Shown here in pieces: positions 1-7,101 of a stretch of DNA of 7,177 nucleotides. This DNA is from an uncultured Rhodospirillales bacterium. Lineage in GTDB: Bacteria; Pseudomonadota; Alphaproteobacteria; Acetobacterales; Acetobacteraceae. The notes beneath the pieces are model-generated. The model did no database searches. It was not told where the DNA came from and saw nothing but the letters and a program-made list of their open reading frames with translations. The stretch covers positions 1-7,177 of the forward strand of contig CAIYPH010000087.1 in assembly GCA_903928045.1 (NCBI GenBank), read 5' to 3'. Within the stretch, counting starts at the first letter, position 1; every line of letters begins with the position of its first letter. Both the position numbers and the translations under genes were made by a program.

Positions 1-27
1 GTTTAGGTCAACAAATATGACCTAAAC
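1..27. repeat. Perfect inverted repeat, 10-bp arms with 7-nt centre
   Basis: The arms GTTTAGGTCA (1-10) and TGACCTAAAC (18-27) are exact reverse complements around an AT-rich 7-base centre. The element is AT-rich inside GC-rich DNA and begins 32 bases beyond the stop codon of the anchor-subunit gene. It could be the stem of a terminator for the minus-strand operon, or a dyad operator for a dimeric regulator of a gene to the left of the window. The flank that would show a T-tract on the minus strand lies outside the window, so the two cannot be separated here. The repeat itself is certain; its role is not. Confidence 0.75.
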
Positions 28-58
28 GCACCACCTCCGAAACCGCAATGCTGCCGTG

Positions 59-991
59 TCAGGCTTGCCTTCCGTAGAACAGCACCACCGTGTGCGTCGC
101 CTCGGCGAAGAACAGCCAGCGCTCCAACAGCATCCCCAGCAGCCCGCTCGCCGCGGCGAGGATCAGCACCGCCACCGGCACCGCGCCGGCAGCGACGCCG
201 ACGAGCATGGCGAGTGGTACGCCGAAGCCGAGCAGGGCGGCATACACACGCAGCTTGGCCGCGTGCTTGCGGGCGATCCGGAACCCCATCTCCTTCAGGA
301 GGTAGTTCTCCTCGGTATGCGGCGCCTCGAAGCTGCGCACCTTGCCGATTGAGCCGAGCCCGGTGGCGCTTTCCGGCGTGCTGGCGCTCACCGAGCCGTC
401 GATCGCCTGCCAGTAGGCCAGCTTCACCGCGATGCCGCCTGCCCCGAGCGCCAGGGCCAGCACGGCGAGCCGACCGGCGGCGGTCACGTCGAAAAAGGCG
501 GTGACGGCCGCGAGGCACAGCGCGCCGCTGAAGCCGGCCGCAATCAGGTAGAACGCCGGCACCAGCCCGTGGTTCCACTGGCGGATCGGCTTCAGCGAGG
601 CGTAGATCATCGCTGTGCAATAGACGGTGATCACCGCGCCGATAGCGGCGAGGAGGCCGAGAATCGTCGTCGGCCGGCCGCCGAGCAGCCAGAGCAGGCC
701 CAACAGCAGCACGGGGACGTAGGTGAGCAGCGCCGCGACACCCTCGCGCGACAGCCAGGAGGAGCGCCACTGCGACAGTGCCCGCCAGGCCCGCTCGGGG
801 TGGCCGAGATGCGCGGTGGACGAGAGCAGCCCCGCGGTGAACAGGGCAGTGGCAATGCCGAGGGCAATCAGGCCGAAGCCGACCGTCTCCGGCAGCATGC
901 AGAGCGCGCCCAGCACGCCGAGCCAGAACAGCATGCCGTAGCCGGCGCCCGAGGCGGTGGTGAAGAAGACGATGGAACCGGCGGGTTTCAT
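59..991 (-). CDS. soeC: DmsC-type membrane anchor subunit, probable sulfite dehydrogenase subunit SoeC
   Basis: This is a 310-aa integral membrane protein that would anchor the catalytic and iron-sulfur subunits to the inner membrane and pass electrons to quinone. About eight hydrophobic helices can be seen, near residues 14-34, 37-58, 84-103, 108-131, 142-167, 172-196, 248-269 and 271-295. The loop after helix 2 has the DmsC-family signature HLGHPERAWRAL followed by SWLSREG (61-84), and IYASL lies at 129-133. A charged loop at 220-248 contains NYLLKEMGF and ARKHA. The length and the DmsC rather than NrfD character match SoeC. The start at 991 is preferred over the upstream in-frame ATG because GGGGAGA lies seven bases before it and the upstream codons overlap the preceding gene. 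The gene begins 16 bases after the iron-sulfur subunit stop. A generic DMSO reductase anchor is the alternative. Confidence 0.88.
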   Translation of the reverse strand: MKPAGSIVFFTTASGAGYGMLFWLGVLGALCMLPETVGFGLIALGIATALFTAGLLSSTAHLGHPERAWRALSQWRSSWLSREGVAALLTYVPVLLLGLLWLLGGRPTTILGLLAAIGAVITVYCTAMIYASLKPIRQWNHGLVPAFYLIAAGFSGALCLAAVTAFFDVTAAGRLAVLALALGAGGIAVKLAYWQAIDGSVSASTPESATGLGSIGKVRSFEAPHTEENYLLKEMGFRIARKHAAKLRVYAALLGFGVPLAMLVGVAAGAVPVAVLILAAASGLLGMLLERWLFFAEATHTVVLFYGRQA

Positions 992-1007
992 GGCGTGGTC
1001 TCCCCGC

Positions 1008-1739
1008 TCAACGCGACAGCGCGCGGTCGAGCCAGCGCAGCAGGCTCGATCCGCCCCCGGTCTCGGCGGCTGGCGTGGCGGTCTTGGCCACGGCAGGCTT
1101 GCGCGGCGGCAGATATTTGTTGGTCGGCTTGTAGCCGAGCTCCGGCAGCAGGTCGTAGCCGCCGCGCTCGAGCACGAGTTGCGAGACCTTGCTGGCGGGG
1201 TCGTTGAAATCGCCGAAATGCCGCGCACTCGCCGGGCAGGTCGAGACGCAGGCCGGCACGCGATCGGCTTCCTCGAGGTTCTCGTTGTAGATGCGGTCGA
1301 TGCACAGGGTGCATTTCTTCATCACACCGTCGTCCACGTCGAACTCGCGGGCCCCATAGGCGCAGGCCCAGGCGCAGAGCTGACAGCCGATGCAGGCCTC
1401 GGCATTGACCAGCACGATGCCGTCCTCGGCGCGCTTATAGGAGGCGCCGGTGGGGCAGACGGTGACGCAGGGAGCGTCCTCGCAATGCAGGCAGGAGCGC
1501 GGGAAATGCACCGTGCGGCTGCAATCGCCTTCGCCGGCCTCATAGGTGTGCACTCGGTTGAACCACACGCCGTGCGGGTCCGCCTGGTAGGCGTTGCTGT
1601 CGGTGAGCGGCGCGGAATGCCCCGAGGCGTTCCATTCCTTGCAGTTCACCGCGCAGGCATGGCAGCCGACGCAGGTGTCGAGATCGACGACGAGGCCGAG
1701 CTTCTTGGCGCCTTGCGCCGGGGTGGGGAGGCTGGTCAT
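1008..1739 (-). CDS. soeB: Four-cluster [4Fe-4S] ferredoxin subunit, probable sulfite dehydrogenase subunit SoeB
   Basis: This 243-aa electron-transfer subunit would relay electrons from the molybdenum subunit to the membrane anchor. Sixteen cysteines form four [4Fe-4S] sets: 23/26/29/33, 83/86/91/95, 116/119/122/126 and 143/146/164/168. That is the pattern of the DmsB/PsrB/NrfC family. The cluster-bearing core is followed by a Pro/Ala-rich linker (about 211-230) and a short possibly amphipathic C-terminal end (232-243). No signal peptide is present, so the protein should be cytoplasmic like its partner. The ATG at 1739 overlaps the stop of the catalytic-subunit gene by one base (TGATG), with GGGGAGA seven bases upstream, which decides this start over the longer in-frame extension. 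Family and cluster count are firm; the sulfite-specific assignment rests on the operon. Confidence 0.9.
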   Translation of the reverse strand: MTSLPTPAQGAKKLGLVVDLDTCVGCHACAVNCKEWNASGHSAPLTDSNAYQADPHGVWFNRVHTYEAGEGDCSRTVHFPRSCLHCEDAPCVTVCPTGASYKRAEDGIVLVNAEACIGCQLCAWACAYGAREFDVDDGVMKKCTLCIDRIYNENLEEADRVPACVSTCPASARHFGDFNDPASKVSQLVLERGGYDLLPELGYKPTNKYLPPRKPAVAKTATPAAETGGGSSLLRWLDRALSR

Positions 1740-4594
1740 CAGATATTCTCCCCGTAGCGCAGGGTTCTTGTGGCGGGCTTCATGTGCGGCGGACGCGGCA
1801 GGGTGTCGTAATGGGGCGCGGTCTGGCCTTCCTCGCCATGCGCGACTTTCTCGACGCGCACCCGCAGATCGTACCATGCGGCCTGCCCGGTCACCGGGTC
1901 GGCATTGGCGGTGCGATTATCGCCCTGGCCCTTCTGCGCCGGCAGCCACTCTGAGATCACGTGGTTGAGCAGGAAGCCCTGCTCGCTCTCATTGGCATCA
2001 GCCGACAGGTTCCAGGCGCCGGAGCGTTTGCCGATGGCGTTCCATGTCCACACCGTGTCGTGGTTGACGCCCTCCATGAGGCGGATCTGGCACTTGAGCT
2101 TGCCGGTCCGCGAGGTCACCCACACCCAGTCATCATCCACCAGCCCGAGCGCGGTGCCCATGCGGCGGTTCATGTAGAGGTGATTGCGGCTGTAGATCTG
2201 GCGCAGCCAGGCGTTTTGCGAGCCCCATGAATGGTACATCGGCATCGGCCGCTGGGTGATGGCGTGCAGTGGATAGGCGGCGAGCTCGATCGAGGCCTGT
2301 TCGAACGGCACATACCAAATTGGCAGCGGGTCAAAATAGGTGCGGATGCGCTCGCGCAACCGGTCGGGCGGCTGCACCGGGCCGTGGCCCTCGGCGGCGA
2401 GGCGGAACTTCTGGAGATGCTCGCTGTAGAGCTGGAACACCACCTGGTTGGCGACGCCCACCATGCCCATGGCGTGGGCGGTATCGAGATAGGCCTTGTT
2501 GGCGTGCTTGAAATAGGTCTGCTCGGGCGGCAGTTCGAAGCGCCAGAAGCACTCATTCTCCACATAGCGCTTGAGCTGATCGGGATTGGCCGCCCCCTTG
2601 CCATGCTGGGTGCCGTCGCCGCGCCAGCCGGCCAACGGGCCGACGCCCGGAGTGCGCTCGTGGTTGGCGAGGTAGTCGGCATAGGAGGTGAACTTGGCCG
2701 AGCCGTCCTCCTTCACGAAGCCGGGCAGTTTCAGGCGGGCGCCGAGATCCACCAGCACGTCCTGGAACGGCCGCACGTCACGATCGAGCGGCACCACGGG
2801 CTGGCGGATGGCGTCGGCCGGGCCGTGGCTACTGCCGATCGGCCGGTCCAGCACGGAGATCGCATCCCACCGCTCAAGGTAGGTGGTGTCGGGCAGGATG
2901 AGGTCGGCGTATGGCACCGTCTCGGAGAAGAAGGCGTCGGAGTAGATCACCTTGGGGATCTTGTACTCGCCGTTCTCGTCCTTGTCGGTGAGCTGGCGCA
3001 TCGCGTCGCCGGGGTTCATCGACGAGTTCCAGGCCATGTTGGCCATGAACATGAACAGCACGTCGATCTTATAGGGATCGCCGGCATGGGCGTTGGCGAT
3101 CACCGTGTGCATCAGCCCGTGGGCGGAAATCGGCGCTTCCCAGGAATAGGCCTTGTCGATGCGGCAGGGCGTGCCGTCATCGTCGAGCAGCAGATGCTCG
3201 GGGCCGGCGGGGAAGCCGAGCGCCATGCCCGGCATCTCCTTGTTCGGCGTGGCGCCCTTGCCAGCCGGCGGCGGGCCCGGCGGGATCGGCCGCGGATAGG
3301 GCGACTTGTAGCGCCAGGAGCCCGGGGTATCGATGGCACCCAGCAGCATCTGCAACAGATGCAGCGCCCGGCAGGTGTGGAACCCGTTGGAGTGGGCCGA
3401 AATCCCGCGCATCGCGTGGATCGCGACGGGGCGGCCGACCATGGTTTCGTGGCGGCGGCCGAGCGTGTCGGTCCAGGGCTGGTTGAGCGTGATGGTCTGG
3501 TTGAAGGCCACCTCCGCCATCTCGGCCGCGAGGCGGCGGATGGTCTCGGCCGAGACGCCGCAGCGATCCGCCACCGCGGCCGGGGCGTAGTCCGGCGAGA
3601 GGTAGCGCTCGGCCATCAGGTTGAACACCGGCATCGCCTTACGGCCATCCGGCAAGGTGAACTCGCCGATTACCGCCGGGTTGAGGTCGGCTGCGCCGGC
3701 GTCCGCGGGCGCATTAGCCGCACGATCCCAGGCCAGCGGCTTGCCGGCTTCATCACGCGCGAACAGCCCGTCATCGGCGCCGCCGGGATTGCGGATCACC
3801 AGCCAGTGCGCGTTGGTGTAGCGCACGAGATAGTCGAGATCGATGCGGTCGGTCCGCAGCAGTTCGTGCACCATCGCCAGCACGAACAGCCCGTCGGTAC
3901 CCGGCCTTATGCCGACCCATTCATCGGCCACCGCGGAGTAGCCGGTCTTGATCGGGTTCACCGAGACGAACTTCGCGCCGCGCTGCTTCATCGCGGCGAG
4001 GCCGGCCTTGATCGGGTTGGAATCATGATCCTCAGCCACGCCGAGCATGAGGAAATACTTGGCGCGCTCCCAGTCGGGCTCGCCGAATTCCCAGAAGCTG
4101 CCGCCGATGGTGTAAAGCCCGCCGGCCGCCATGTTCACCGAGCAGAACCCGCCATGAGCGGCGAAGTTGGGGGTGCCGAACTGCTTGGCCCACCAGCCGG
4201 TGAAGGACTGGCTCTGGTCGCGCCCGGTGAAGAAGGCGAGCTTCTTGGGGTCACTGCTACGCACATCGCCCAGCCACTTCGTCGCGATGCCGAGCGCCTC
4301 GTCCCACTCGATTTCCTTGAACTCACCGGCGCCGCGCTCGCCCACCCGCAGCAGCGGCTTGGTCAGCCGCGCCGGCGAGTAGTGCTGCATAATGCCGGCC
4401 GAGCCCTTGCCGCACAGCACGCCCTTGTTCACGGGGTGGTTCGGGTTGCCCTGGATGTAGCGCACCTGGCCGCCCTTGAGGTGCACCTTGATGCCGCAGC
4501 GGCAGGCGCACATGTAGCAGGTGGTGAACTTGACCTCGTCGGAGACTTGCGGCGAGAGGTCGATGGCTTCGGTGGGCGAAAAGATGCTGTTCAT
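1739..4594 (-). CDS. soeA: Molybdopterin oxidoreductase catalytic subunit, probable cytoplasmic sulfite dehydrogenase SoeA
   Basis: This 951-aa bis-MGD molybdoenzyme belongs to the DMSO reductase superfamily. The N-terminal [4Fe-4S] motif is C26-x2-C29-x3-C33-x27-C61, followed by GKG. The catalytic domain runs to about 630 and includes the cofactor-binding segment VGIRPGTDG (227-235) and the typical stretch ending in YADLILPDTTYLERWD (562-577). The C-terminal dinucleotide-binding domain covers about 775-910. By position, Cys151 in HGGFCSVN is a candidate molybdenum ligand. There is no twin-arginine signal, so the enzyme should stay in the cytoplasm. Together with its ferredoxin and DmsC-type partners this fits SoeABC, which converts sulfite to sulfate with electrons going to quinone. 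Another DMSO-reductase-like or polysulfide/thiosulfate-type enzyme is possible but less likely without a signal peptide. The Shine-Dalgarno sequence is weak (AGAGCGAG), unlike those of the two downstream genes, and the start overlaps a small upstream frame. Confidence 0.87.
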   Translation of the reverse strand: MNSIFSPTEAIDLSPQVSDEVKFTTCYMCACRCGIKVHLKGGQVRYIQGNPNHPVNKGVLCGKGSAGIMQHYSPARLTKPLLRVGERGAGEFKEIEWDEALGIATKWLGDVRSSDPKKLAFFTGRDQSQSFTGWWAKQFGTPNFAAHGGFCSVNMAAGGLYTIGGSFWEFGEPDWERAKYFLMLGVAEDHDSNPIKAGLAAMKQRGAKFVSVNPIKTGYSAVADEWVGIRPGTDGLFVLAMVHELLRTDRIDLDYLVRYTNAHWLVIRNPGGADDGLFARDEAGKPLAWDRAANAPADAGAADLNPAVIGEFTLPDGRKAMPVFNLMAERYLSPDYAPAAVADRCGVSAETIRRLAAEMAEVAFNQTITLNQPWTDTLGRRHETMVGRPVAIHAMRGISAHSNGFHTCRALHLLQMLLGAIDTPGSWRYKSPYPRPIPPGPPPAGKGATPNKEMPGMALGFPAGPEHLLLDDDGTPCRIDKAYSWEAPISAHGLMHTVIANAHAGDPYKIDVLFMFMANMAWNSSMNPGDAMRQLTDKDENGEYKIPKVIYSDAFFSETVPYADLILPDTTYLERWDAISVLDRPIGSSHGPADAIRQPVVPLDRDVRPFQDVLVDLGARLKLPGFVKEDGSAKFTSYADYLANHERTPGVGPLAGWRGDGTQHGKGAANPDQLKRYVENECFWRFELPPEQTYFKHANKAYLDTAHAMGMVGVANQVVFQLYSEHLQKFRLAAEGHGPVQPPDRLRERIRTYFDPLPIWYVPFEQASIELAAYPLHAITQRPMPMYHSWGSQNAWLRQIYSRNHLYMNRRMGTALGLVDDDWVWVTSRTGKLKCQIRLMEGVNHDTVWTWNAIGKRSGAWNLSADANESEQGFLLNHVISEWLPAQKGQGDNRTANADPVTGQAAWYDLRVRVEKVAHGEEGQTAPHYDTLPRPPHMKPATRTLRYGENI

Positions 4595-4749
4595 GCTCGC
4601 TCTGGCGGCAACGCGGCCGCTTCTCTGAGGCGTTTCATCCCGGCGTTGAGAAAACGAATCTCCTCAAGCCGCCTTTGGTAGTCAATTTGTGCCACCCCGC
4701 GGGGATAGTCCAGCCAGCGCTTCCCGTCCCCGCGCCGGCGCAGTACCAT
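4591..4749 (-). CDS. Possible small leader gene overlapping the soeA start, hypothetical
   Basis: An open frame ends with TGA at 4591-4593, giving an ATGA overlap with the catalytic-subunit start at 4594, an arrangement common in translationally coupled genes. From the ATG at 4749 it encodes 52 aa. The frame is also open to an ATG at 4791 (66 aa), inside the divergent gene, and holds a GTG at 4695. The product is basic and probably helical, with [13 protein letters not shown] followed by a charged stretch [20 protein letters not shown] recognise no family. Against it, no start has a good Shine-Dalgarno sequence, G/C at third positions is lower than in the neighbouring genes, and a possible promoter at 4657-4685 would begin the transcript inside the frame. 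The true start is undecided. Confidence 0.4.
   Translation of the reverse strand: MVLRRRGDGKRWLDYPRGVAQIDYQRRLEEIRFLNAGMKRLREAAALPPERA
4657..4685 (-). promoter_or_regulatory. Weak candidate promoter for the soeABC operon
   Basis: On the minus strand TTGACT (4685-4680) matches five of six bases of the sigma-70 -35 consensus. A 17-base spacer leads to GAGATT (4662-4657), a poor -10 with three matches. It lies in the relatively AT-rich part of the divergent junction, about 60-90 bases before the catalytic-subunit start. This is inferred from consensus only, and if real it would leave most of the small upstream frame untranscribed. Confidence 0.22.
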
Positions 4750-4760
4750 GCGGGCAAGGC

Positions 4761-4767
4761 GAGGAGG
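4761..4767 (+). promoter_or_regulatory. Ribosome binding site fixing the acyl-CoA synthetase start
   Basis: GAGGAGG lies seven bases before the ATG at 4775. An in-frame ATG at 4748 would add nine residues, but this ribosome binding site would then lie inside the coding region, so 4775 is the better start. Confidence 0.8.
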
Positions 4768-4774
4768 TCCAAAG

Positions 4775-6460
4775 ATGTCGAACCTGTCCATGAGCTACGT
4801 CAGCGGCACGTCCACCGTGCCGCTCATCGGCGAAACCATCGGCGCCTATTTCGACGGCGTCGTCGCCCGTCACGCCGACCGCGAGGCCCTCGTCGCCCCC
4901 GCCCAGGGCGTCCGCTGGACCTGGCGGGACCTCGCCGAGCGCGTCGACGCCATGGCCGCCGGCCTGGTCAGCCTCGGCCTCAAGCCCGGCGAGCGCATCG
5001 GCATCTGGTCCCCCAACAACGCGGAATGGGTGGTCACCCAGTTCGCCACCGCCAAGGCCGGGCTTATCCTGGTCAACATCAACCCGGCCTATCGCCTGTC
5101 CGAGCTGGAATACGCCCTCAACAAGGTCGTCTGCCGCGCGCTCGTCACCGCCACCGCTTTCAAAACCAGCGACTACGCGGGGATGCTCACCACGCTGTGC
5201 CCGGAATTGAACACCTGCGTCCCCGGCCACCTTGAATCCCCGAAAATCCCCAGCCTCCGCCTGGTCATCCAAATTGGCGCCCGCACCATCCCGGGGGCGC
5301 TCCCCTTTGCCGAGGTGGCGGACCTCGCCACCGCCACCTCCCGCGCCGAAGTCGCCGCCCTCGCCGGCCGCCTGCAATTCGATGACCCCATCAACATCCA
5401 GTTCACCTCCGGCACGACAGGCGCCCCGAAAGGCGCCACCCTCACCCACCACAACATCCTCAACAACGGCTTCTTCACCGCCGAGACCATGAAGCTCGGC
5501 CCCGCGGACCGCCTGTGCATCCCCGTCCCCCTCTATCACTGCTTCGGCATGGTCATGGGCGTGCTCGGCTGCCTCACCCACGGCTCCACCATGGTCTTCC
5601 CCGGCGAGGGGTTCGATCCGCTGGCCACCCTGGAGACCGTCGCCGCCGAACGCTGCACCGCCCTCTACGGCGTCCCCACCATGTTCATCGCCCAGATGGA
5701 CCATCCCCGATTCGCTGAGTTCGACCTTTCCACCCTACGCACCGGCATCATGGCCGGGTCGCCCTGCCCGATCGAGGTGATGCGCCGCGCCATCGCCCTC
5801 ATGCACCTCAGCGACATCACCATCGCCTACGGCATGACCGAGACCTCCCCGGTCTCCTTCCAGACCACGCTCGATGACCCACTGGAGCGCCGCGTCGCCA
5901 CCGTCGGGCGCATCCATCCACATATCGAATCCAAGATCGTTGACGCCGAAGGCCGCGTCGTCCCCACCGGCACCCCCGGCGAACTCTGCACCCGCGGCTA
6001 CTCCGTGATGCGGGGCTATTGGGATGACGAACTCCGCACCGCCGAAGCCATCGACAAGGCCCGCTGGATGCACACCGGAGACCTCGCCACCATCGACGAA
6101 GAGGGTTACTGCGCCATCGTTGGCCGCATCAAGGACATGATCATCCGCGGCGGCGAGAACGTCTATCCGCGCGAAGTCGAGGAATTCCTCTACCGCAACC
6201 CGAAAATCTCCGACGCCCAGGTCTTCGGCGTCCCCGACTCCAAATACGGCGAAGAAATCGCCGTCTGGATCAAGCTGCGCGACGGCGAAACCCTGACCGA
6301 GCAGGACGTCAAAGAGTTCTGCCACGGCCAGATCGCCCATTACAAAGTACCGCGCTACATCCGATTCGTTAACGAATTTCCGATGACGGTCACAGGCAAG
6401 ATCCAGAAATTCCTCATGCGCGCCGCCATGCAGCAGGACGACCAGGCCGAGTCAACATGA
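4775..6460 (+). CDS. AMP-forming acyl-CoA synthetase (fatty-acid or related carboxylate CoA ligase)
   Basis: This 561-aa member of the adenylate-forming (ANL) superfamily activates a carboxylic acid with ATP to an acyl-AMP and transfers it to coenzyme A. The core motifs are intact: the ATP-binding loop [10 protein letters not shown] (211-220), YGMTETSP (352-359), TGDL (434-437), the hinge segment [16 protein letters not shown] (450-465) and the C-terminal TVTGKIQKF, in which Lys542 is the expected catalytic lysine. Length and motif wording resemble the ACSF2-like medium-chain acyl-CoA synthetases common in alphaproteobacteria, often annotated as fadD or simply AMP-binding protein. Substrate chain length cannot be read from the sequence. 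No signal peptide or membrane segment is seen, so it should be cytoplasmic. Codons end very often in C. It is transcribed divergently from the sulfite dehydrogenase operon and has no evident partner gene here. Confidence 0.92.
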   Translation: MSNLSMSYVSGTSTVPLIGETIGAYFDGVVARHADREALVAPAQGVRWTWRDLAERVDAMAAGLVSLGLKPGERIGIWSPNNAEWVVTQFATAKAGLILVNINPAYRLSELEYALNKVVCRALVTATAFKTSDYAGMLTTLCPELNTCVPGHLESPKIPSLRLVIQIGARTIPGALPFAEVADLATATSRAEVAALAGRLQFDDPINIQFTSGTTGAPKGATLTHHNILNNGFFTAETMKLGPADRLCIPVPLYHCFGMVMGVLGCLTHGSTMVFPGEGFDPLATLETVAAERCTALYGVPTMFIAQMDHPRFAEFDLSTLRTGIMAGSPCPIEVMRRAIALMHLSDITIAYGMTETSPVSFQTTLDDPLERRVATVGRIHPHIESKIVDAEGRVVPTGTPGELCTRGYSVMRGYWDDELRTAEAIDKARWMHTGDLATIDEEGYCAIVGRIKDMIIRGGENVYPREVEEFLYRNPKISDAQVFGVPDSKYGEEIAVWIKLRDGETLTEQDVKEFCHGQIAHYKVPRYIRFVNEFPMTVTGKIQKFLMRAAMQQDDQAEST

Positions 6461-6496
6461 CCCTGCGCCGCCAATGAGTACTTATACCTCCCGTTA

Positions 6497-6526
6497 TTGA
6501 ACCGGTTCTTTTCCTGGCCATGTAAC
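6497..6526 (+). promoter_or_regulatory. Candidate promoter and 10-bp palindrome before the repeat-protein gene
   Basis: TTGAAC (6497-6502) and TGTAAC (6521-6526) each match four of six sigma-70 consensus bases and are separated by 18 bases. The exact palindrome GAACCGGTTC (6499-6508) overlaps the -35 position, where a repressor could act. If used, this promoter would give a leader of roughly 105 bases before the ATG at 6640. The rest of the 6461-6639 intergenic region shows no clear terminator for the preceding gene and no RNA gene. The assignment rests on weak consensus matches. Confidence 0.25.
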
Positions 6527-6639
6527 GTCTGAGCTGACGGCAACCCCGATTTTCCGCGCCGCGACATCCATCGCGCCGCACCCATCGGTGTTGTCCGGAC
6601 GGCCCGACCCTGATCATGTGTCCATTAGGAATTTGAATC

Positions 6640-7041
6640 ATGACTCTCCGCTCCCTCCTTCTCGCCGCAACCATTCTTGCCGCCGTGGCGGCCCCCGCCA
6701 TCGCCCAGACCACCGCCCAGACCACGCCGCCCGTCGCCCCCGATTGCGTGCCCAAGGGCCTCATCATGGCGCAGCGTGAAAACGTCACCGAAACCCAGAA
6801 GAAGCTCGCCCAGGCCGAGTTCGACGAACACCAGCGCGTCGCCCAGTCCGAATTCATCAGCCGCCAGCGCAACTCCTCCGCCTCGGCCGAAAAGCTCTCC
6901 CAGGGCGAGTTCGAGGACCGTCAGAAGATCGCCCTCGGCGAATTCAACGACCGCCAGAAGCAGGCCGCGGTAGAATTCAACAACAACCAGAAAATCACCC
7001 TCGCCGCCGCCAGCGGCGTCAACAAACCCGACTGCCCGTAA
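6640..7041 (+). CDS. Small exported protein with five 11-residue EF-x3-Q repeats, unknown function
   Basis: This 133-aa protein is not recognised as a known family. Residues 1-22 are a clear signal peptide (basic start, hydrophobic core, Ala-x-Ala before Gln23), so the mature protein of about 111 aa should be periplasmic or secreted. After a Thr/Pro-rich start comes a charged, probably helical region with five 11-residue repeats at 57-67, 68-78, 87-97, 98-108 and 109-119, consensus [AS]-x-x-E-F-x-x-x-Q-[KR]-x. Eight residues (79-86) separate repeats 2 and 3. The only mature cysteines, Cys36 and Cys132, both lie in Pro-Asp-Cys and bracket the repeats, suggesting a disulfide. There is no lipobox or membrane anchor. 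The start is supported by TAGGA nine bases upstream. It stands alone between the acyl-CoA synthetase gene and a strong hairpin, so it is probably its own transcription unit. A coiled-coil or envelope-associated role is only a guess. Confidence 0.85.
   Translation: MTLRSLLLAATILAAVAAPAIAQTTAQTTPPVAPDCVPKGLIMAQRENVTETQKKLAQAEFDEHQRVAQSEFISRQRNSSASAEKLSQGEFEDRQKIALGEFNDRQKQAAVEFNNNQKITLAAASGVNKPDCP
6808..6996 (+). repeat. In-gene 33-bp tandem repeats encoding the 11-residue unit
   Basis: Five 33-base units lie at 6808-6840, 6841-6873, 6898-6930, 6931-6963 and 6964-6996, with a 24-base interruption between the second and third. Each encodes Glu-Phe at unit positions 4-5 and Gln plus Lys or Arg at 9-10. 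The DNA copies have diverged (GAGTTC or GAATTC for Glu-Phe), so the repeat is conserved at the protein level more than as recent DNA duplication. Confidence 0.85.
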
Positions 7042-7063
7042 ACCCCAGGGCGGTTTGACCACC

Positions 7064-7097
7064 CCTCGGCCGCCGGTGACATCCCCGGCGGCCGAGG
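7064..7097. terminator. Strong GC-rich hairpin after the repeat-protein gene, probable terminator
   Basis: CCTCGGCCGCCGG (7064-7076) pairs perfectly with CCGGCGGCCGAGG (7085-7097) across an 8-base loop. It starts 23 bases after the stop codon at 7039-7041. The stem is long and GC-rich, as in intrinsic terminators, but the following bases (TTGCCCGTG) lack a T-run. Termination may therefore be partial or factor-assisted, or the stem may mainly protect the 3' end of the transcript. Confidence 0.65.
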
Positions 7098-7101
7098 TTG
7101 C

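Noticed and set aside
29..38. A GGAGGTGG sequence on the minus strand that looks like a ribosome binding site.
   Set aside because: The only usable start codon after it (GTG at 31-29) runs into a stop within eight codons, so no gene begins here inside the window.
992..1228. A 79-residue N-terminal extension of the anchor subunit.
   Set aside because: The extension overlaps the iron-sulfur subunit gene in another frame and has shadow-like composition. A proper ribosome binding site precedes the ATG at 991.
2231..4681. An 816-codon plus-strand open frame opposite the molybdoenzyme gene.
   Set aside because: It is the mirror of a GC-rich coding strand, rich in His, Val, Gly, Arg and Ala with no recognisable domain, while the opposite strand encodes a clear full-length molybdoenzyme.
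4682..5704. A 340-codon minus-strand open frame opposite the acyl-CoA synthetase.
   Set aside because: Its Gly/Ala/Asp/Val-rich composition is that of an antisense shadow, and the plus strand carries all acyl-CoA synthetase motifs.
5735..6340. A 201-codon minus-strand open frame.
   Set aside because: It is another antisense shadow of the acyl-CoA synthetase, with no Shine-Dalgarno support or domain.
6461..6639. A possible small RNA or terminator after the acyl-CoA synthetase gene.
   Set aside because: No convincing stem-loop with a T-run and no tRNA-like fold could be drawn. Only the short palindrome and weak promoter elements are visible.
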